64,000 nt of DNA, taken from the NCBI GenBank assembly GCA_026929865.2, contig CM049410.1, positions 14,743,501 through 14,807,500 on the forward strand, read 5' to 3'. Every line of letters begins with the position of its first letter. The stretch's first letter is position 1. The DNA is from Hyperoplus lanceolatus. Taxonomy: Eukaryota > Chordata > Actinopteri > Uranoscopiformes > Ammodytidae. Below the pieces are notes generated by a model that ran no database searches, was not told the origin of the DNA, and saw nothing but the letters and a program-made list of their open reading frames with translations. A program made the position numbers and the translations under genes. This document shows, piece after piece, positions 32,501 through 44,832 of this stretch.

Positions 32501-34404
32501 AATCAACTGTTGTGCCAAAGCAAATTGATTCAGGTAGAAAAACTTCTATCATACATGTTGATGAACTACCAACATATGAAACCATGTGATGATGAAAACT
32601 GAAGATTAGCCTGAATTGCTAAGAGAGGTAGTTTTTTCGCAAATTTTGGCAGTGGGGTAAAGTGAGAAAAATGCTGTGGGGTAAAGTGAGACAGTAGCCC
32701 CTTTTACACAGCCAGTGAAAGCCGGGAATATGCCGGAATTTCGTCCCTCCGCCCTGCTGTATAAATGCGACCGTTGAGGAACGGGGGAAGAAAGGTGCGA
32801 GAGATTCCGGGAATCTTACTACCTCGGGGGGTAGTAAGATTGCAATCATTTCCACCTCTGTATAAATGCGGCCAGCTTGTTGTTGAGGAACAGGGGGGCG
32901 TTTGACGTTCCATAGCCTACGTTTTAAACATGCGACCATGTTAGCAGTTGAAGGACGTGTGTTAAACATTAACCACGGTAAAAATCACCAAATAAAAGGA
33001 ACAGCGTATAATCTAGCGGGTCATAAGGTCCGCTGCTCAATACAAACGCTTCATTTTGCAGAGTGTATGAGTCTATTTCTGCCCGAGGGAAGTTGTACAG
33101 TGAATGGGAAAGCTAGGCTAGGCTAAGCTAGGCTAGGCTAAGCTAGGCTGCGACCAGATCGCCGCCGCTATTATTATCCTAAGTCTGAGCGTATATCCAC
33201 ACTTTATTTCTGTCTACAGTAACGTGACTTCACACATTAAAGTGAAATCATGCTCTTAAACCATCTTAGTTCATCGTTATATATCATAATGTTGTGACTT
33301 TACTTAGCGGTACACATAACTATTAATTAATGTATGGGACTTCAAATTCATGGTTTTCAGTGATGGTAATTAATTAATTAATAGTATTAATACATTTTAA
33401 GAAACATGTCTGAGTTAATCTGTAATAGATGTCTTAGGTAAGCAATTATCATTAAAGACTCTGTAATTAAGACTGACCTCTGATTAGTTACTGATGGAGT
33501 AACCATTCATTCATGGCTGAGTCCTCTATGAGTCTTACATGACTCTTACATTAACTCAGGATGAACTGAGCATTAGTTAAGCATCAATTAATGCTTATGA
33601 ATGTCTACGTAATATAAAGCCTTACCAGAATGGTACATAAATACGAAATGTTTAAATCCTCACCATGCAGCTGGAGTAACCAATCCCTGCCAAATTTGGG
33701 GAGATGTGCTTCCAAACACCGATGCTGCCCTGTCGGATGCTCTGGCCAGCTGCCAACTCCATAAAAAACAGTGGAACTCCCACAATCAGTAAAAGGAAAA
33801 CATACAGCAGCATGAAGGCCCCTGGAAGGAGGGAGGGGAGATTTAAAAACAAGGCATATATAGATTTGTTCAGCCGCATAACTTATTTCAGTCTTTACAT
33901 CCCTTCAAAATTGTTGTTTTTATTTACCATTGTATGTGTTTTTTACTGCAGCTAGCCTCATTGTGAACAATATTTTTTATCATGCTTTGTGTTGCATCTG
34001 GGTGTGATTTCAACACAACAAAAATCCCGACCGGATGTAGTAGGCATCCGGGCATTTTTAAGCATGCTTATTTTGACCACAAGAATTAGGACATCTTAAA
34101 TCTTTTTCTACCATACTAAATAGCAGAGAAGAATTGGTATTGGAATGCAGGGCAATAATTCACTCCTTAAAAAGACACTCACCGCCTCCATTTTGGTGGC
34201 ATAGGTATGGGAACCTCCATACATTCCCTAGGCCGACACTGAACCCCACCTGAGCCAACACATACTGGAGCTTAGAGTCCCACGCTGGCCGGTCGTCAGC
34301 ACACGCCTCAGCTCCGTCTGGGCCGTGCACAGCTGTGAGCTGAGTGTGAGACTCGCCCTCACTCAGCCAGGCTCTGTCCTGTTGGCTGTCCAGTGACTGT
34401 TTTT
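25793..34404 (-). CDS. slc6a16: SLC6 neurotransmitter-transporter family member (NTT5-like), 11 exons found, 5' coding exon missing
   Basis: Sodium-coupled amino-acid transporter family of the SLC6A15/16/17 group. Exons in transcript order: 34183-34404, 33664-33821, 31384-31510, 31121-31296, 29949-30059, 29551-29792, 29038-29224, 27424-27625, 27107-27266, 26819-26981, 25793-26140. Phases close to give 697 residues. TM1 has [13 protein letters not shown]. Later segments include [18 protein letters not shown] and the [14 protein letters not shown] block. NST and NIT glycosylation sequons lie in the large extracellular loop. The cytoplasmic tail ends in an acidic [11 protein letters not shown]. 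The first listed exon starts in phase 1 after a pyrimidine tract and has no in-frame ATG, so an upstream exon carries the start; I could not find it. The paralogue call rests partly on adjacency to slc17a7, as on human 19q13; slc6a17 or slc6a15 is less likely. Confidence 0.85.
26231..26487. mobile_element. Family A MITE in slc6a16 intron
   Basis: Begins AAAGGTGGAGTCAGCGATTC and contains TGTTAACACTCAGCCTAGG. The right terminus, CACTGCACCTTTA, is degraded. Confidence 0.65.
28432..28932. mobile_element. TTAA-type MITE (family C), copy 3, interrupted by a SINE
   Basis: Left end TTAAAGGGATAGTTCAGTAT, right end ATACTGAACTATGCCTTTA. The interior matches the 12998 and 16846 copies except for the 187-bp SINE at 28530-28716. 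Confidence 0.75.
28530..28716 (-). mobile_element. tRNA-derived SINE with exact target-site duplication
   Basis: On the minus strand the head carries an A box (TTAGCTCGGTAGGC, at 28692-28705) and a B box (GGGTTCGATTCC, at 28643-28654). A GTGACATGCAGAG-type body (plus-strand sense) and an A-rich tail follow. It is flanked by a perfect 14-bp direct repeat, AGTGCAGTAATTTT, at 28516-28529 and 28717-28730. The intact boxes and exact duplication make this a relatively young insertion in the slc6a16 intron between 27626 and 29037. Confidence 0.9.
29507..29541. repeat. CA microsatellite next to an slc6a16 splice donor
   Basis: On the sense (minus) strand the donor GTACGGATAT is followed at once by a run of GT repeats, which offers many cryptic GT dinucleotides. 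Confidence 0.9.
30588..30907. mobile_element. Family A MITE in slc6a16 intron, near complete
   Basis: Left end AAAAGGTGGAGTCAGTGATT, right end GAATAGTTCCACCTTTAT. The interior, GGGCCCCCTTTGTTTACATA, is typical of the family. Confidence 0.7.
32283..32700. mobile_element. Family E TIR element, left part only
   Basis: Starts GGGGAGAACGGGGGAATGTG after a TA. It is closely related to 46575-47780 up to GTGGGGTAAAGTGAGAC, then runs into unrelated sequence starting AGCCCCTTTTACACAGCC, which looks like a further element. Confidence 0.65.
33240..33630. other. AT-rich intronic stretch with ATTA/TTAA repeats, probable old transposon
   Basis: Repeated TTAATTAATTAATTAATAG and ATTAGTTAAGCATCAATT motifs, in slc6a16's second intron. 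No termini could be defined. Confidence 0.3.
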
Positions 34405-35064
34405 CTGTCTTATTGCAAACAAAGAAGAAGAAGAAGCATGCTGATTATCAGTTGATATCAAGTTTCGTATTGACATGGGACATACAAGATACAAATTAAA
34501 CCAATTAAACGTGCAATGTTATGCCAAGAAACCATATTTTTACAATGTTTAAAGACAAAATATTCCAGCCACAACTGCAAACAAATGTAATGTGTAAGTT
34601 AAGGATCTATTTTCAGGTTTGCAATATTCAAGTCTGCACCACACGGAAAAGACTGAATGTGTTTGAGTGCTATTCCAGATACCCAAAGGTCCAACTTCTC
34701 ATTTGTCATGGACCATAAGAGTCTATAACAATATGCAAGATATACAGTGTCTGACAACTGAGAGTCTGGAGGACGGAACGAGAATGTGTGTGCTAAACCT
34801 TAGCTTTCACCCCTAACGCTCCATGTGAAAACAGAACTTTAAGAGACATGTGCTGTGACTCATGCTGCACTCCAATATAAACAAACAAAAAGAACATGCT
34901 CTATATGGGAAAGGGGTATGTGGATCCTGTCTGCACACTGTCCGGGCAACAAATTATTTTTGTTTGAGGGTGCACAATACAGTTTCAGTAGAGGGGGATT
35001 TGTTTACATTGACAGAGCCTGCAGTTAGTTAAAACATATTTCCCTATACATGTCATTCTTGGTC
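34405..35064. other. Upstream flank or intron of slc6a16
   Basis: The missing first coding exon of slc6a16 must lie here or further right. I examined minus-strand ATGs with a following donor and found none convincing. No repeat recognised. Confidence 0.5.
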
Positions 35065-35522
35065 TTAACCTCCTAGGACCTGGCGTCCACCTGTGTGGAC
35101 ATTTTTTGTGGACAACTTTTTGGGCTGTCTAGACCGCAATGTAAAATGTTGTTCTAAAAAGGGCCTGGGGTCCACATACAAGGACATTATACTGCCACTT
35201 AGTGGTGGCAGAAGAGTATAATACATTATACTTTAGATTCAAGTTCATCACTCCCAAAATGGAAACTCCCGATCCAAACTTCGACCAGGAAAAAAATCTA
35301 ATCAAATTTCATGGCTGATTCTTGTTCAGATTATGTATAAAAGTGTTCAATGTTTGTTATGGAAGTAAAAAAATTACAAAAGCTAGTAACTGTAACGATT
35401 TACCATGCTGCTAAACATGATGTACACATATGTGGACGGGAGGACTTCATTCTGTTAGTTTTATTGAAAAATCCTTGTATGTGGACAGCGGGACTTAGTT
35501 CTGTTGAAAATTTTTATATGTT

Positions 35523-35523
<1 letters not shown>

Positions 35524-35556
<33 letters not shown>
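35524..35556. repeat. ATCA tetranucleotide repeat
   Basis: About eight tandem CAAT/ATCA units inside the piggyBac-type element. Confidence 0.9.
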
Positions 35557-35558
<2 letters not shown>

Positions 35559-35639
35559 CCTTTCACTTTTCACTCAAGAGACACTTAGGTTGCCCTCATT
35601 TACAGTTACAATGAGTACATTTCAGTAAATTTCAACCCC

Positions 35640-36745
35640 AGGGCCAGGTTTCCGGCTCCTTACCCAAGGGCCGGGGCCAGGGCTAAGGCCCGGTTTCCGG
35701 CTATCAGGGCCAGGTTTCCGGCTACCAACCCAAGGGCCAAGGCCAAGTCTCTGACAACCAACCCAAGGGCCAGGGCCAAGGCCAGTTTTCCAGCTATGAT
35801 CCCCAGGCCCAAGGCCAGGATTCTGGCTACCAGGGCCATGTTTCCGGATACTAACCCAAGGGCCAAGGCCTGGTCTCCGACTTCCAACCGAAGGCCCAGG
35901 GCCAAGGCCAGTTTTCTGGCTACCATCCCTAATGCCAAGGCCAGGACTCTGGCTACCAAGGCCATGTTTCCAGCTAACAACCCAAGGACCAAGGCCAGGA
36001 TTCTGGCCACAAACCCAAGTGCCTGGGCTAAGGCTAGTTTTCTGGCTAGGGCCCCCAGGGCCAAGGCCAGGATGCTGGCTACCAGGGCCAGGTTTCCAGC
36101 TACCAACCCAAGGGCCAGGGCCAAGGCCAGGTTTCCAGCTACCAACCCAAGGGCCAAGGCCAGGTTTCCGACTACCAACCCAAGGGCCAAGGCCAGGTTT
36201 CCGGCTACCAGGGCCATGTTTTCAGCTACCAAGGCCAGGATTTTGGCTACTAAGGCCAGGATTCTGGCTACCAACCCAAGGGCCAAGGCCAGGATTCTGG
36301 CTACAAACCCAAGGGCCAAGGCCAGGTCTCTGATTACCAACCCAAGGGCCAGGGCTAAGGCCAGTTTTCCGGCTACCATCCTTAGGGGCCAAGGACAGGA
36401 TTCTGGCTATCCGGGCCAGGTTCGGGCTACCAACCCAAGGGCCAAGACCATGGATTCTGGCTACAAACCTAAGGGCCAAGGCCAGATAGCCAGCTATCAA
36501 CCCAAGGGCCAAAGCCATGGATTCTTGCTACCCGGGCCAGTTTTCCGGCTACCATCCTTAGGGCCAAGGGCAGGATTCTGGCTTCCAGGGTCAGGTTTCT
36601 GGCTGCCAATCCAAGAGCCAAGGCCAGGATTCTGGCTACAAACCCAAGGGCCAAGGCCAGATTGCCAACTACCAACCCAAGGGCCAAAGCCAGGTCTTTG
36701 ACTACCATCCCCAGGGCCAAGGCCAGGATTCTGGCTACAATTCAG
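35640..36745. repeat. 33-bp minisatellite (with 21-bp variants) inside the piggyBac-type element
   Basis: About 1.1 kb of tandem units built from CCAAGGGCCAAGGCCAGG followed by TTTCCGGCTACCAA or ATTCTGGCTACCAA. Full units are 33 bp and short ones 21 bp. Both are multiples of three, so long stop-free frames occur on both strands (a Leu/Ala/Gly repeat on minus, Pro/Gly/Lys-Ala on plus). These are a consequence of the repeat, not evidence of a gene. Confidence 0.92.
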
Positions 36746-39700
36746 GATATACATCTTCCTGCAACTGTTAGCAGCCTTTCTAATGAGCCATATTGCTCAA
36801 AGGGGCACAATTGTTGTTTCTCATTTTGTTTTTAAACTCAGGAAAAATGCTGCTGTGTTCAGGCACCAAAAAAAGAGTTTTGTTCATGATTACTCAACTC
36901 TGACTTTATTGTGTTTTATCTCGATTTAAAACTGCGGTCCTCATATGTGGACATCATTTTTCTCAGAAACTACATCATGTAAAAAGATAATTCTTGGTTT
37001 GTACACTCATTAGGTCCCAATCAGCCTAAATAGCAAAGAGAAATTAAAAATCCATGCCATGGAAGAGTTCGGGTCCTAGGAGGTTAAATAATTCTACATG
37101 ATCATGAATCAAGGCAACATTATTTTGAGGCACCTTAGATGTTAGATTACAATGTGTGGGCCCTGTGAAACAGTAACTTTTAAAGGTAGCTCTATCTTCA
37201 AACAGTGTTCTAAGGATCCAATTTTCCTTTGAGGAAAGTTTGCTTATTAAGTTATTAATATTTGTATTGAATGTCTTAAAAAATGTACACTTTTCTGACA
37301 CACCCAAACTTACATAGTGCACCTTTAAAGTTAAAATCCTTCTTATTAAAACAAACACAGTTTTTTTGTTTTGTTTATGGCTATAATTTCCCCAGCCATT
37401 CATTGTACTTTATTAGAAGTTTTCATTGTTAGTGGTTGAGTTCGCCATTCCTGCAATGGATTCAAATGGCCTTCACACTGTCAAGGCATTCACAGGAAAT
37501 GCTGGATGCAACTAATCCAGTGTGTTTTATTTTTAGCTCAAATCTCCCACAGGCGTATCAGAGCTGTGTTAAGTTACTATTAATGCATACTTACTGCTGC
37601 TGCTTCAACTTCAAATGGGGAGCCTCAGGTTGCTTTTATTACAAGGTAATGCTAACGGTGATTGTTAATCAGATATGTGTTTAGAATAGCCATTATCAGG
37701 CTTTCAGTCTATTCTGACAGCAACTTTAACAGCAATACAAATGTAAGTCAATGAGTGCATCATTAGGGAACATGTTTTGTAGGTTTGTTATGTGACAATA
37801 ATCAAAATCTAAATTCTCCGTCAGTTAACTAACCTATTGCACAAAGAAACTCAATGTCAGGTTTCATTGGCAAAACACAAGACAAAATGGCTTAAGGACA
37901 TGACCTCGCTCGATGATTTGCATGTGTCACTAGTGGTACCAGCTGGGGAGAATGGAAAATTACAAGAGGCGTACATGACCTGCAAAAGTATTTTGGCTGG
38001 TCAAGAAGACACATGTAAGTCAAAATAAGTCAGGTGATTTCAGAGAAATGCGTAAACACACATGCCAGGAGGAGTGTGAGAGAGTGGCACAAATATGTAT
38101 GAACACACACATAGAGAGGAGGGGAAGTGGGAATGGCAGTAGCCAGTCGCCAGTAGGCAGGACTCCGGGTGAAGGAGGGATAATCTTGGGTGACATGTGG
38201 CTAGGCGTGAGTGGGAGTGGGTGGGAGGTGTTTTGGTGTCATTGGTTTACAGTGTGGGTGGTGCTGAGGTGCATGTGATGGCTATAGTTGGTAACAAGGC
38301 AGGAGAAAGGCTTTGAGAATGCATTTCAACATTTTCAAGAACATTTTAACATAAACCAAAACCTATGACCGAAACAGGCTTTTGTTCTATAGTGGGATGT
38401 GTTTCAAGCACAATCCAACTATCAGATTCATTGATAAATTAGAGCAACAATTTTGATAATCAAATAACTGTACACTTGATGTATTAAGCAAATAAAATAC
38501 AACATTCAGTTATTCTTGCTTCTCAAATGTAAGACTTTTATCTTATGTTTTTAATATTTTGGACTTAACAGACTAACTCAACTACCCTTGAATAGTGTTT
38601 CACCAAGATTATCTAAACCTGATTTACCTATATCAATATTGTGAACTGATAACATCTGGCAAGTCAATCAATGCCATGGTATGAGAGGATTTCTTTTTTA
38701 AAAGAGCCCCAGGACAAATGTTTGATATAATCTAATGCAACACATACTGCCGAACATCAAATGTTCAAATGTATTAAAACGGCTGTTAAGTATATTGTGT
38801 ATTGGACTGCATTATACCAATATATCTACATTCAAAGGAACAATTTAATGCAGGATTATACAAACAGCACCCCTCATTATAACCTCTAAAATGACCAGCA
38901 CATTTCATTGAGAACACCTTTCTGACTTAGTATCAACGAGTCGACATTTAACAACTCAAAGTTTTGCGAAGATTAAATGACTATTGTAGTGTTGTGATAT
39001 GAGTATTTTACTGTTGAGAGACTTATAGATATCTGAGATCAATAAAAAGGTTCCTTGTACCTCATAAGGGGTTCCTTCACAGCCTATATCAAAACCCCAT
39101 AGCTGTGATCAGCCTTTATCTAATGAGAGAGAATGGCAGAGAATAGCTTCACTTGCATATACAACCATAATGTGGTAATGAATAAGAGTCATATTCACTT
39201 TGTTTTATGTTGATGCATGCCTTCAACAGCATAACAAATGTGTGTGTCAGTATGCACTTTGCAGACAGCCCTGCCTCCACAAACAGTTGGAAAAAAAGCC
39301 CCTTTCATACACACAATTTTACACATCAACGTCATGTTTAAAAAGGGGCTTGAGACATTTCTTTCTCAATATAAGTGTATTCGCGCCCTCTTTCAACTCA
39401 CGGCCTAGTAACATTTCTGTAACTCCTCCATCTTTGCTAAAGGGTCGACTAATCACACTAATCAGGGGTCATCAGATAAGTTTCTTGTATACATATTCAA
39501 CTTTCACTCAAGACTAGATAGCAACACTGGCTTGTGAGCAAGGCAGGAATGAAACAAGAGCTACAATTGTAATGTCTGGTCAACCTATATAATGTTGGGT
39601 CTGTATTAAGGCTGAACGATTGATCGATTGAAATAATGCGAATAGCAAAACTAAAAAGGTTGCAATTTAAGATATACATTATACGATATACGGTGCATGT

Positions 39701-40585
39701 GATCCAGTGTTTAAATGATTTTTACAAATGTGTGCCGTCCTCCTTCCCAGAGAGTAATGCTCGCCAAGTAGAATTGGCCCAAAGTGACTGCGTCTACACC
39801 CGCCAACTAATGCACACAAGTGAAAACCCAAGGGAAAGGCTGCATTCCTGGTGTGGAAACATGTCCTGAAGCAACGTTAAACAAATAGTCCCAAAGAAAA
39901 AAGCAGCACTTCTGTGGTTAGGAGTGTTTCAGAAGTTTAAAAGATGGTTCAATAGAAGCTATATATAATGAGTGTATGGGCCAAACTGGGTTTAGGGATA
40001 GTAGTGGTACTCTAGCTAGCTTGTCTAGTAAACAAACTACTATTTCATGGTCATTTGCTGTTAATGTTACGTATGAAGTGGGCATGTAAGGCAATGTGAG
40101 CTAACATGTCACAACGTACTTCCTTCATGTTATCATTTACAAAGGGGATATTTAATTTAAGCTTGACTTAAGAACATTTTATTTCCAATCAAATTGCAAC
40201 TGCACTAGTATCTCAGAAAAATCACTCTGCCCTACTCAGTCAGTACTTAAAATGAGCCTTGTGCAGAACATCTCACAAATAATAATTGTGTATCAACATA
40301 CTAACATTCTATATCACAGCTGTCCCAACTGTTAGTTGCAGAATGGGAGCTGCAGTTTACTATAATCCCCTAGCGCTTACATGCTCGTGGTAACATGGAT
40401 CACTCAAGTTTGTTTTGTCACTTACACTTCCTGCCTCACCATGTTTTTGTTGTTGGGTTTTATCTGAGCATATACATTAAACGAAAAGAAAAAAGGCCAA
40501 CACCCTACACTCTATGCACATATAATATGCTTTCCCTCATACACACAACCTACAGTATTGCATAGCTGAGTTGCAATCAATCATG

Positions 40586-40726
<141 letters not shown>

Positions 40727-41208
40727 TCCCCTCTTCAGTGTAGTTTATTGCCTACGAGATACCATGGACAATTTCCTTGAGAAAAAAAAATGATCTGAAT
40801 ATGTATGAGAGTCATTAAAATAACATAGTAACATAGTGACTAAATAGAGTCATATATTACTGTTTGGATCTGTACACCATCATATTTTATTTCAAATTAT
40901 ATCATTATATTTTCAATCTTATACTGGTTTACCAAAGATTAAGAGACTAAACGTATTGTGAAATTAACTTAAAAAACAATTGAATCCATATCAGCAAAGT
41001 CAATGTCTGGCTGTATTTTGGTTAGTGCTGCTGTTGTTCAGTCTACAGGCCTATGCAGTTTAGTTTACATGATTATAATATTACCCTTCATGTAGGCCAT
41101 TTAATGTAGGCTATTATATAAACTGTTGTTGTTTTTAACATATCTGAATCTGACACTAAACATATTGAGCAGCATAGGTTTTCCTGTTAAAAAACATACA
41201 GAAAACCA

Positions 41209-41332
41209 GCTGCATTAGGGAACACACAACCACAGCCTTAAAGCAAGTTCATGACGGGTTAAGTAACGGAGCTGCATTAGGGGACAAACAACCACATCCT
41301 TAAAGCAAGTTCATGACGGATTAAGTAACGGA
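41209..41332. repeat. 62-bp tandem duplication
   Basis: Two adjacent 62-bp copies (41209-41270 and 41271-41332) starting GCTGCATTAGGG and ending TTAAGTAACGGA, with only a few mismatches. Confidence 0.9.
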
Positions 41333-43811
41333 CAAAAGGAGTCTGGTTGCTGACGGTAAATGTATGGCTACAAACTACAAGACCAAAACTACCCACAAGA
41401 AAAACGGTAATATAGGCAAAGTAACAGCAAATAAGAGCAGGCTTTAAGTAGGCTAATTGAGGTCATTATGTCATGATATTAAAGTTCTAAAGCAATTTAA
41501 CGATGTGTTGTTGACATACCATGCTGACAGCACGGTCCAAGAGAGGAGTGGAGTTCCCAGTTGGTCTTGGTGTAGGTTTTCGCTTTTCTTTTCTGACACG
41601 GCCACTTTAAAACACCTCCTCAATTTGATTCTGATAAGATCAGGCAAACATATGTAATTTGCCAAGAGAATAACGTCTCGTGCAGGTAGTTTTGACAACT
41701 CGTGCCCACGTTTTTGGTGTTGGAACAAACTCTGTCGTCGCCAACCCCAAGAAGACATAAAGGAGACGCACAGAAAGCTGGAGCCAATAGGAAGACTATA
41801 AAGACCGAGGGGGGCTGAACAACCCTTCCCCAAAACGATCAGCGGGGCTGGACAACTTTCACTTAAAGATAAATTAATATATAACTTAATTTTTGAATTT
41901 TAGTCACATGTTATTATACGTATTAATTGTATTACTTATTTCTTTTTTACATATAATATATTTTAATCATAACCAGTGCTTTAGAAAAGGAAATTAAGTT
42001 TAAAAGAGTAGGCATTCTGCACACTGCACACTGCTGTGCGCACTGCAGGTTTTACAAAAAGATAAGGCTACTATCTGGAGAAATTGTGTCCTGTTTTTTG
42101 TTTTTTTTAAAGAGGGAGATTATACAATTGAATTCAAGGGTCGGCAAGAGAGCAAAATTAATTAACGCTCAATTAAATCGAATAAATCAAAACACTTGAA
42201 GCAATCAGCACTGCAACTTCAACATGACAACTGTAATTGTACAGTATAGGACAATGTATTTAAAGTTTGGATGGTTCTCCTCCTCTCCCCCTGGTGGAAA
42301 GAGTGGGCTAACTGACAGTACTATAAAAATGTTTTATTTTAAATTAATGCCGAAAACTAAAATGTGTAGCCTACTTATGTATTAAAGCTTATGGTTCCTG
42401 CTAAATGAGTCACACACAAAAAAACATTATTTAAATGCATTAATGTGACCTTAGGTTGACACGGGCACATTGGACAAAGGATACATAGAATATGTAGCTA
42501 ACAAATATTTAGGTTGTTTCCCCTTTGTCATATTTGGGATAATCTTTCTATCCAGATAATACAGGCTCGTTTGAATGGGAAAATGAATAAGCTGTAATTT
42601 GAAACTGGCACTTTTCCACCAAATAATAAACTGCAAGAATGGGGGTGTCCACGATTTTCTCCTGTGTGTTGGGATGCATATTATAAATGTCTTTCCACAG
42701 ATCAAAGCTTGGAATGAATGCAAGGCTCACATCAGTACAGTAAATCCTCAGTTATTTGTGGAGATCTACTGAAAAGCTCTTCGGCAGAGATGACCTGTAA
42801 TATCTCAAAGCTATGTGTATCACAAAAAAAAATTATATTATGCATTTCTTGCATTCAATGGTTTTGGCTTGTTACAGCTTGGTGTGCATTTGATGTATGT
42901 ACAGTATTTGCATTGTACATTGTGTTGTTGTTTTTGCTTTGCATTTGTTTGACTCGATATCTGTAAATGAGGGTCAGCCCCCCCAGTTTCAACAGTGGGT
43001 CCTGCAGTATATTCTTCATAGTAATTGGATATGATAACAGTACAGTACATTGGAGATAGTATGTATCAACAACTTCTCCACCTGTGCAGCAGTGAAGTCA
43101 AACGGGAGAGATGTATGGACAGATGGAGTCTGGCCTGTAACAACCAGTTGGGGTCACTGTTCACCAACAGCTCAGTTATTATCTCCCAATGTCATGGTCG
43201 CACCTGATTCAAATTTGTATTCTATCCAACAGTGGTTTACCAATATTACCTTAGTGAATTTAGGCTCCAAGCGGTTGAAATATTGATAAAGGAACTGAAT
43301 CTGGACTTCTTAATGATAAACGTATTGTTCTAAGTGTGTATATTCCAGAAGAAGTCTCGCTGGGTTCCCTATTGTCAGACCCATTTTCTAATATGAGACA
43401 CAAATCCAGTATTATCTCAATGTATCTATTGTAGTTGCACAATCAGGTAGTGTTACATAGATAACCTTTCTGTAACAGATACAAGATATTCAGTTTTGCC
43501 GACATCTTTTTCCACACCTTTTCACATTTCATTTAATGTGTGTGCCTTTCTGTTTCTGGTTGCAAACATACTCATTATTACACAATCAACATATACAGTG
43601 TTGAAGACAATAAAAAGTTCTCAGAGGCCTAAAACTTTGTTCTCTGCTATTCTCTGAAAGAATTATTTTATGATTTTGCTGATGTTTTCCAGTGATTACA
43701 TTTTATGAGGTTTAACCAGTAATTTTTTTTTTTAACTTGAACTGTACACCTTTTTCATTCACAACATTTAATTTGAAAGATTCCGAGTGGATTGGATGTT
43801 TCAATTGATTT

Positions 43812-44169
43812 CCATTAAGTCAGTGATTCTGGAGAACGCTTGTTTTCAAAATCACTTTTTGCCAAAATCAGTGAATATCTCCTCACAATCCATTTCTGTC
43901 CATACTATATGTGCACTGGAAAAATATCCAGTTTTAATACACAGTATAAGCTTTGTAAATTGTTATCCAAACAAAGGGTACATAAACAAAGGCCCCCCAT
44001 GCAGCTAACAACATGTACTGTATATTTATAGAACCTAGGCTAAATTTTAACATTGGATTTTTTTCAGCACACAGTAGGTAGGTTGCAGATTGTACAGAGA
44101 TATTCCCAGATTTTTTACAAAAAATATTTTGACAACACGCGTTCTTCAAAATCACTGACTTCCCCTTTA
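43812..44169. mobile_element. Family A MITE, near-complete copy
   Basis: Left end AAGTCAGTGATTCTGGAGAA, right end ATCACTGACTTCCCCTTTAA, about 358 bp. This is one of the clearest copies for defining the inverted termini. Confidence 0.75.
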
Positions 44170-44214
44170 ACCATTTCAAACATTTAAAATATAGACAACT
44201 TAACTATAAGAAAC

Positions 44215-44276
44215 TTGGCAATTTATTATGGAATTGTGTTGGTATTGGATGTAATAATTCCATAATAAATTGCCAA
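44215..44276. other. Perfect hairpin: 21-bp arms, 20-nt loop
   Basis: Left arm TTGGCAATTTATTATGGAATT (44215-44235) is followed by a 20-nt loop and its exact reverse complement (44256-44276). The length resembles a small-RNA precursor, but the fully paired AT-rich stem also suits a MITE remnant. No conserved microRNA is recognised. Confidence 0.6.
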
Positions 44277-44606
44277 AAAGAGAATTCTTCTTAAGAAGGA
44301 ATGTTCAAGTCATTTGAGTTAAGCTGTTTCACTTGTATCTTCAAAGTTGAACCTTTAATGACCTTTTAAAAAAAACTCTGAGCCAGTGTCTTGGCTTGCA
44401 CTCTGTTAATATAATCTCAAACAAAACTTTATGTCACTGAATTTGTGGAGGTGTGGAATTTTAGGAAGACTGCAATACATTTCTGGAATGGCATTAGTTG
44501 TAGATCACACTGGCCCCTTGAAACAAGCCACAGGCACTTGTTGGTGGAAATGCCTGTCATAAGAATGGAGAGGCTCACAAATATGCAGATGAGAGGGAGG
44601 GAAACT

Positions 44607-44647
<41 letters not shown>
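44607..44647. repeat. TG microsatellite
   Basis: GT run of about 40 bp, roughly 100 bp upstream of the putative eps8l1 TATA box. Confidence 0.9.
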
Positions 44648-44652
<5 letters not shown>

Positions 44653-44750
44653 CAGAGCATCAGGGGAGATTTAAAGCACAGATTAACTGCGATAGGAAAG
44701 CCAGACTTGTTTAACTTGTTTCTGCATAACTCAAGAAGGTGGGACATCTC

Positions 44751-44832
44751 GTGTATAAACAGCAAAGCTCAGTGCGCAATCAACTCAGCTCAAGGATTGG
44801 TTTCTGTTCCCTGGATTTAAACACTCTAAAAG
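44751..44832 (+). promoter_or_regulatory. Candidate TATA promoter and 5'UTR exon of eps8l1
   Basis: GTATAAAC lies at 44753-44760. About 30 nt downstream would be the start site, and a leader without any ATG runs to a good donor, CTAAAAG/GTACAG, after 44832. Splicing this leader to the acceptor at 45576 puts AAAAG directly before ATG, giving A at -3. The assignment is inference from spacing only. Confidence 0.4.

Larger units (their letters stand above)
35069..37083. mobile_element. piggyBac-type non-autonomous element, 2015 bp, carrying a minisatellite
   Basis: Exact TTAA at 35065-35068 and 37084-37087 flanks perfect 12-bp inverted termini, CCTCCTAGGACC and GGTCCTAGGAGG. A TTAA target duplication and ends starting CCT are the piggyBac signature. 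There is no transposase frame. The subterminal regions repeat TGTGGAC-containing blocks (CACATATGTGGACGGGA, ATGTGGACAGCGGGAC, CATATGTGGACATC). The centre is filled by the minisatellite at 35640-36745. Confidence 0.85.

Noticed and set aside
35660-36701. 239-codon minus and 301-codon plus frames
   Set aside because: Both are read-through of the 33/21-bp minisatellite; unit length divisible by three explains the openness on both strands.
37446-37520. Peptide with NGLHTV resembling part of an EPS8-family PTB domain
   Set aside because: The match is six residues, the frame stops soon after, and no further PTB exon is nearby.
41784-41803. CCAAT followed by TATAAAG on the plus strand
   Set aside because: The spacing of about 12 bp is not that of a normal promoter, and no gene start follows it.
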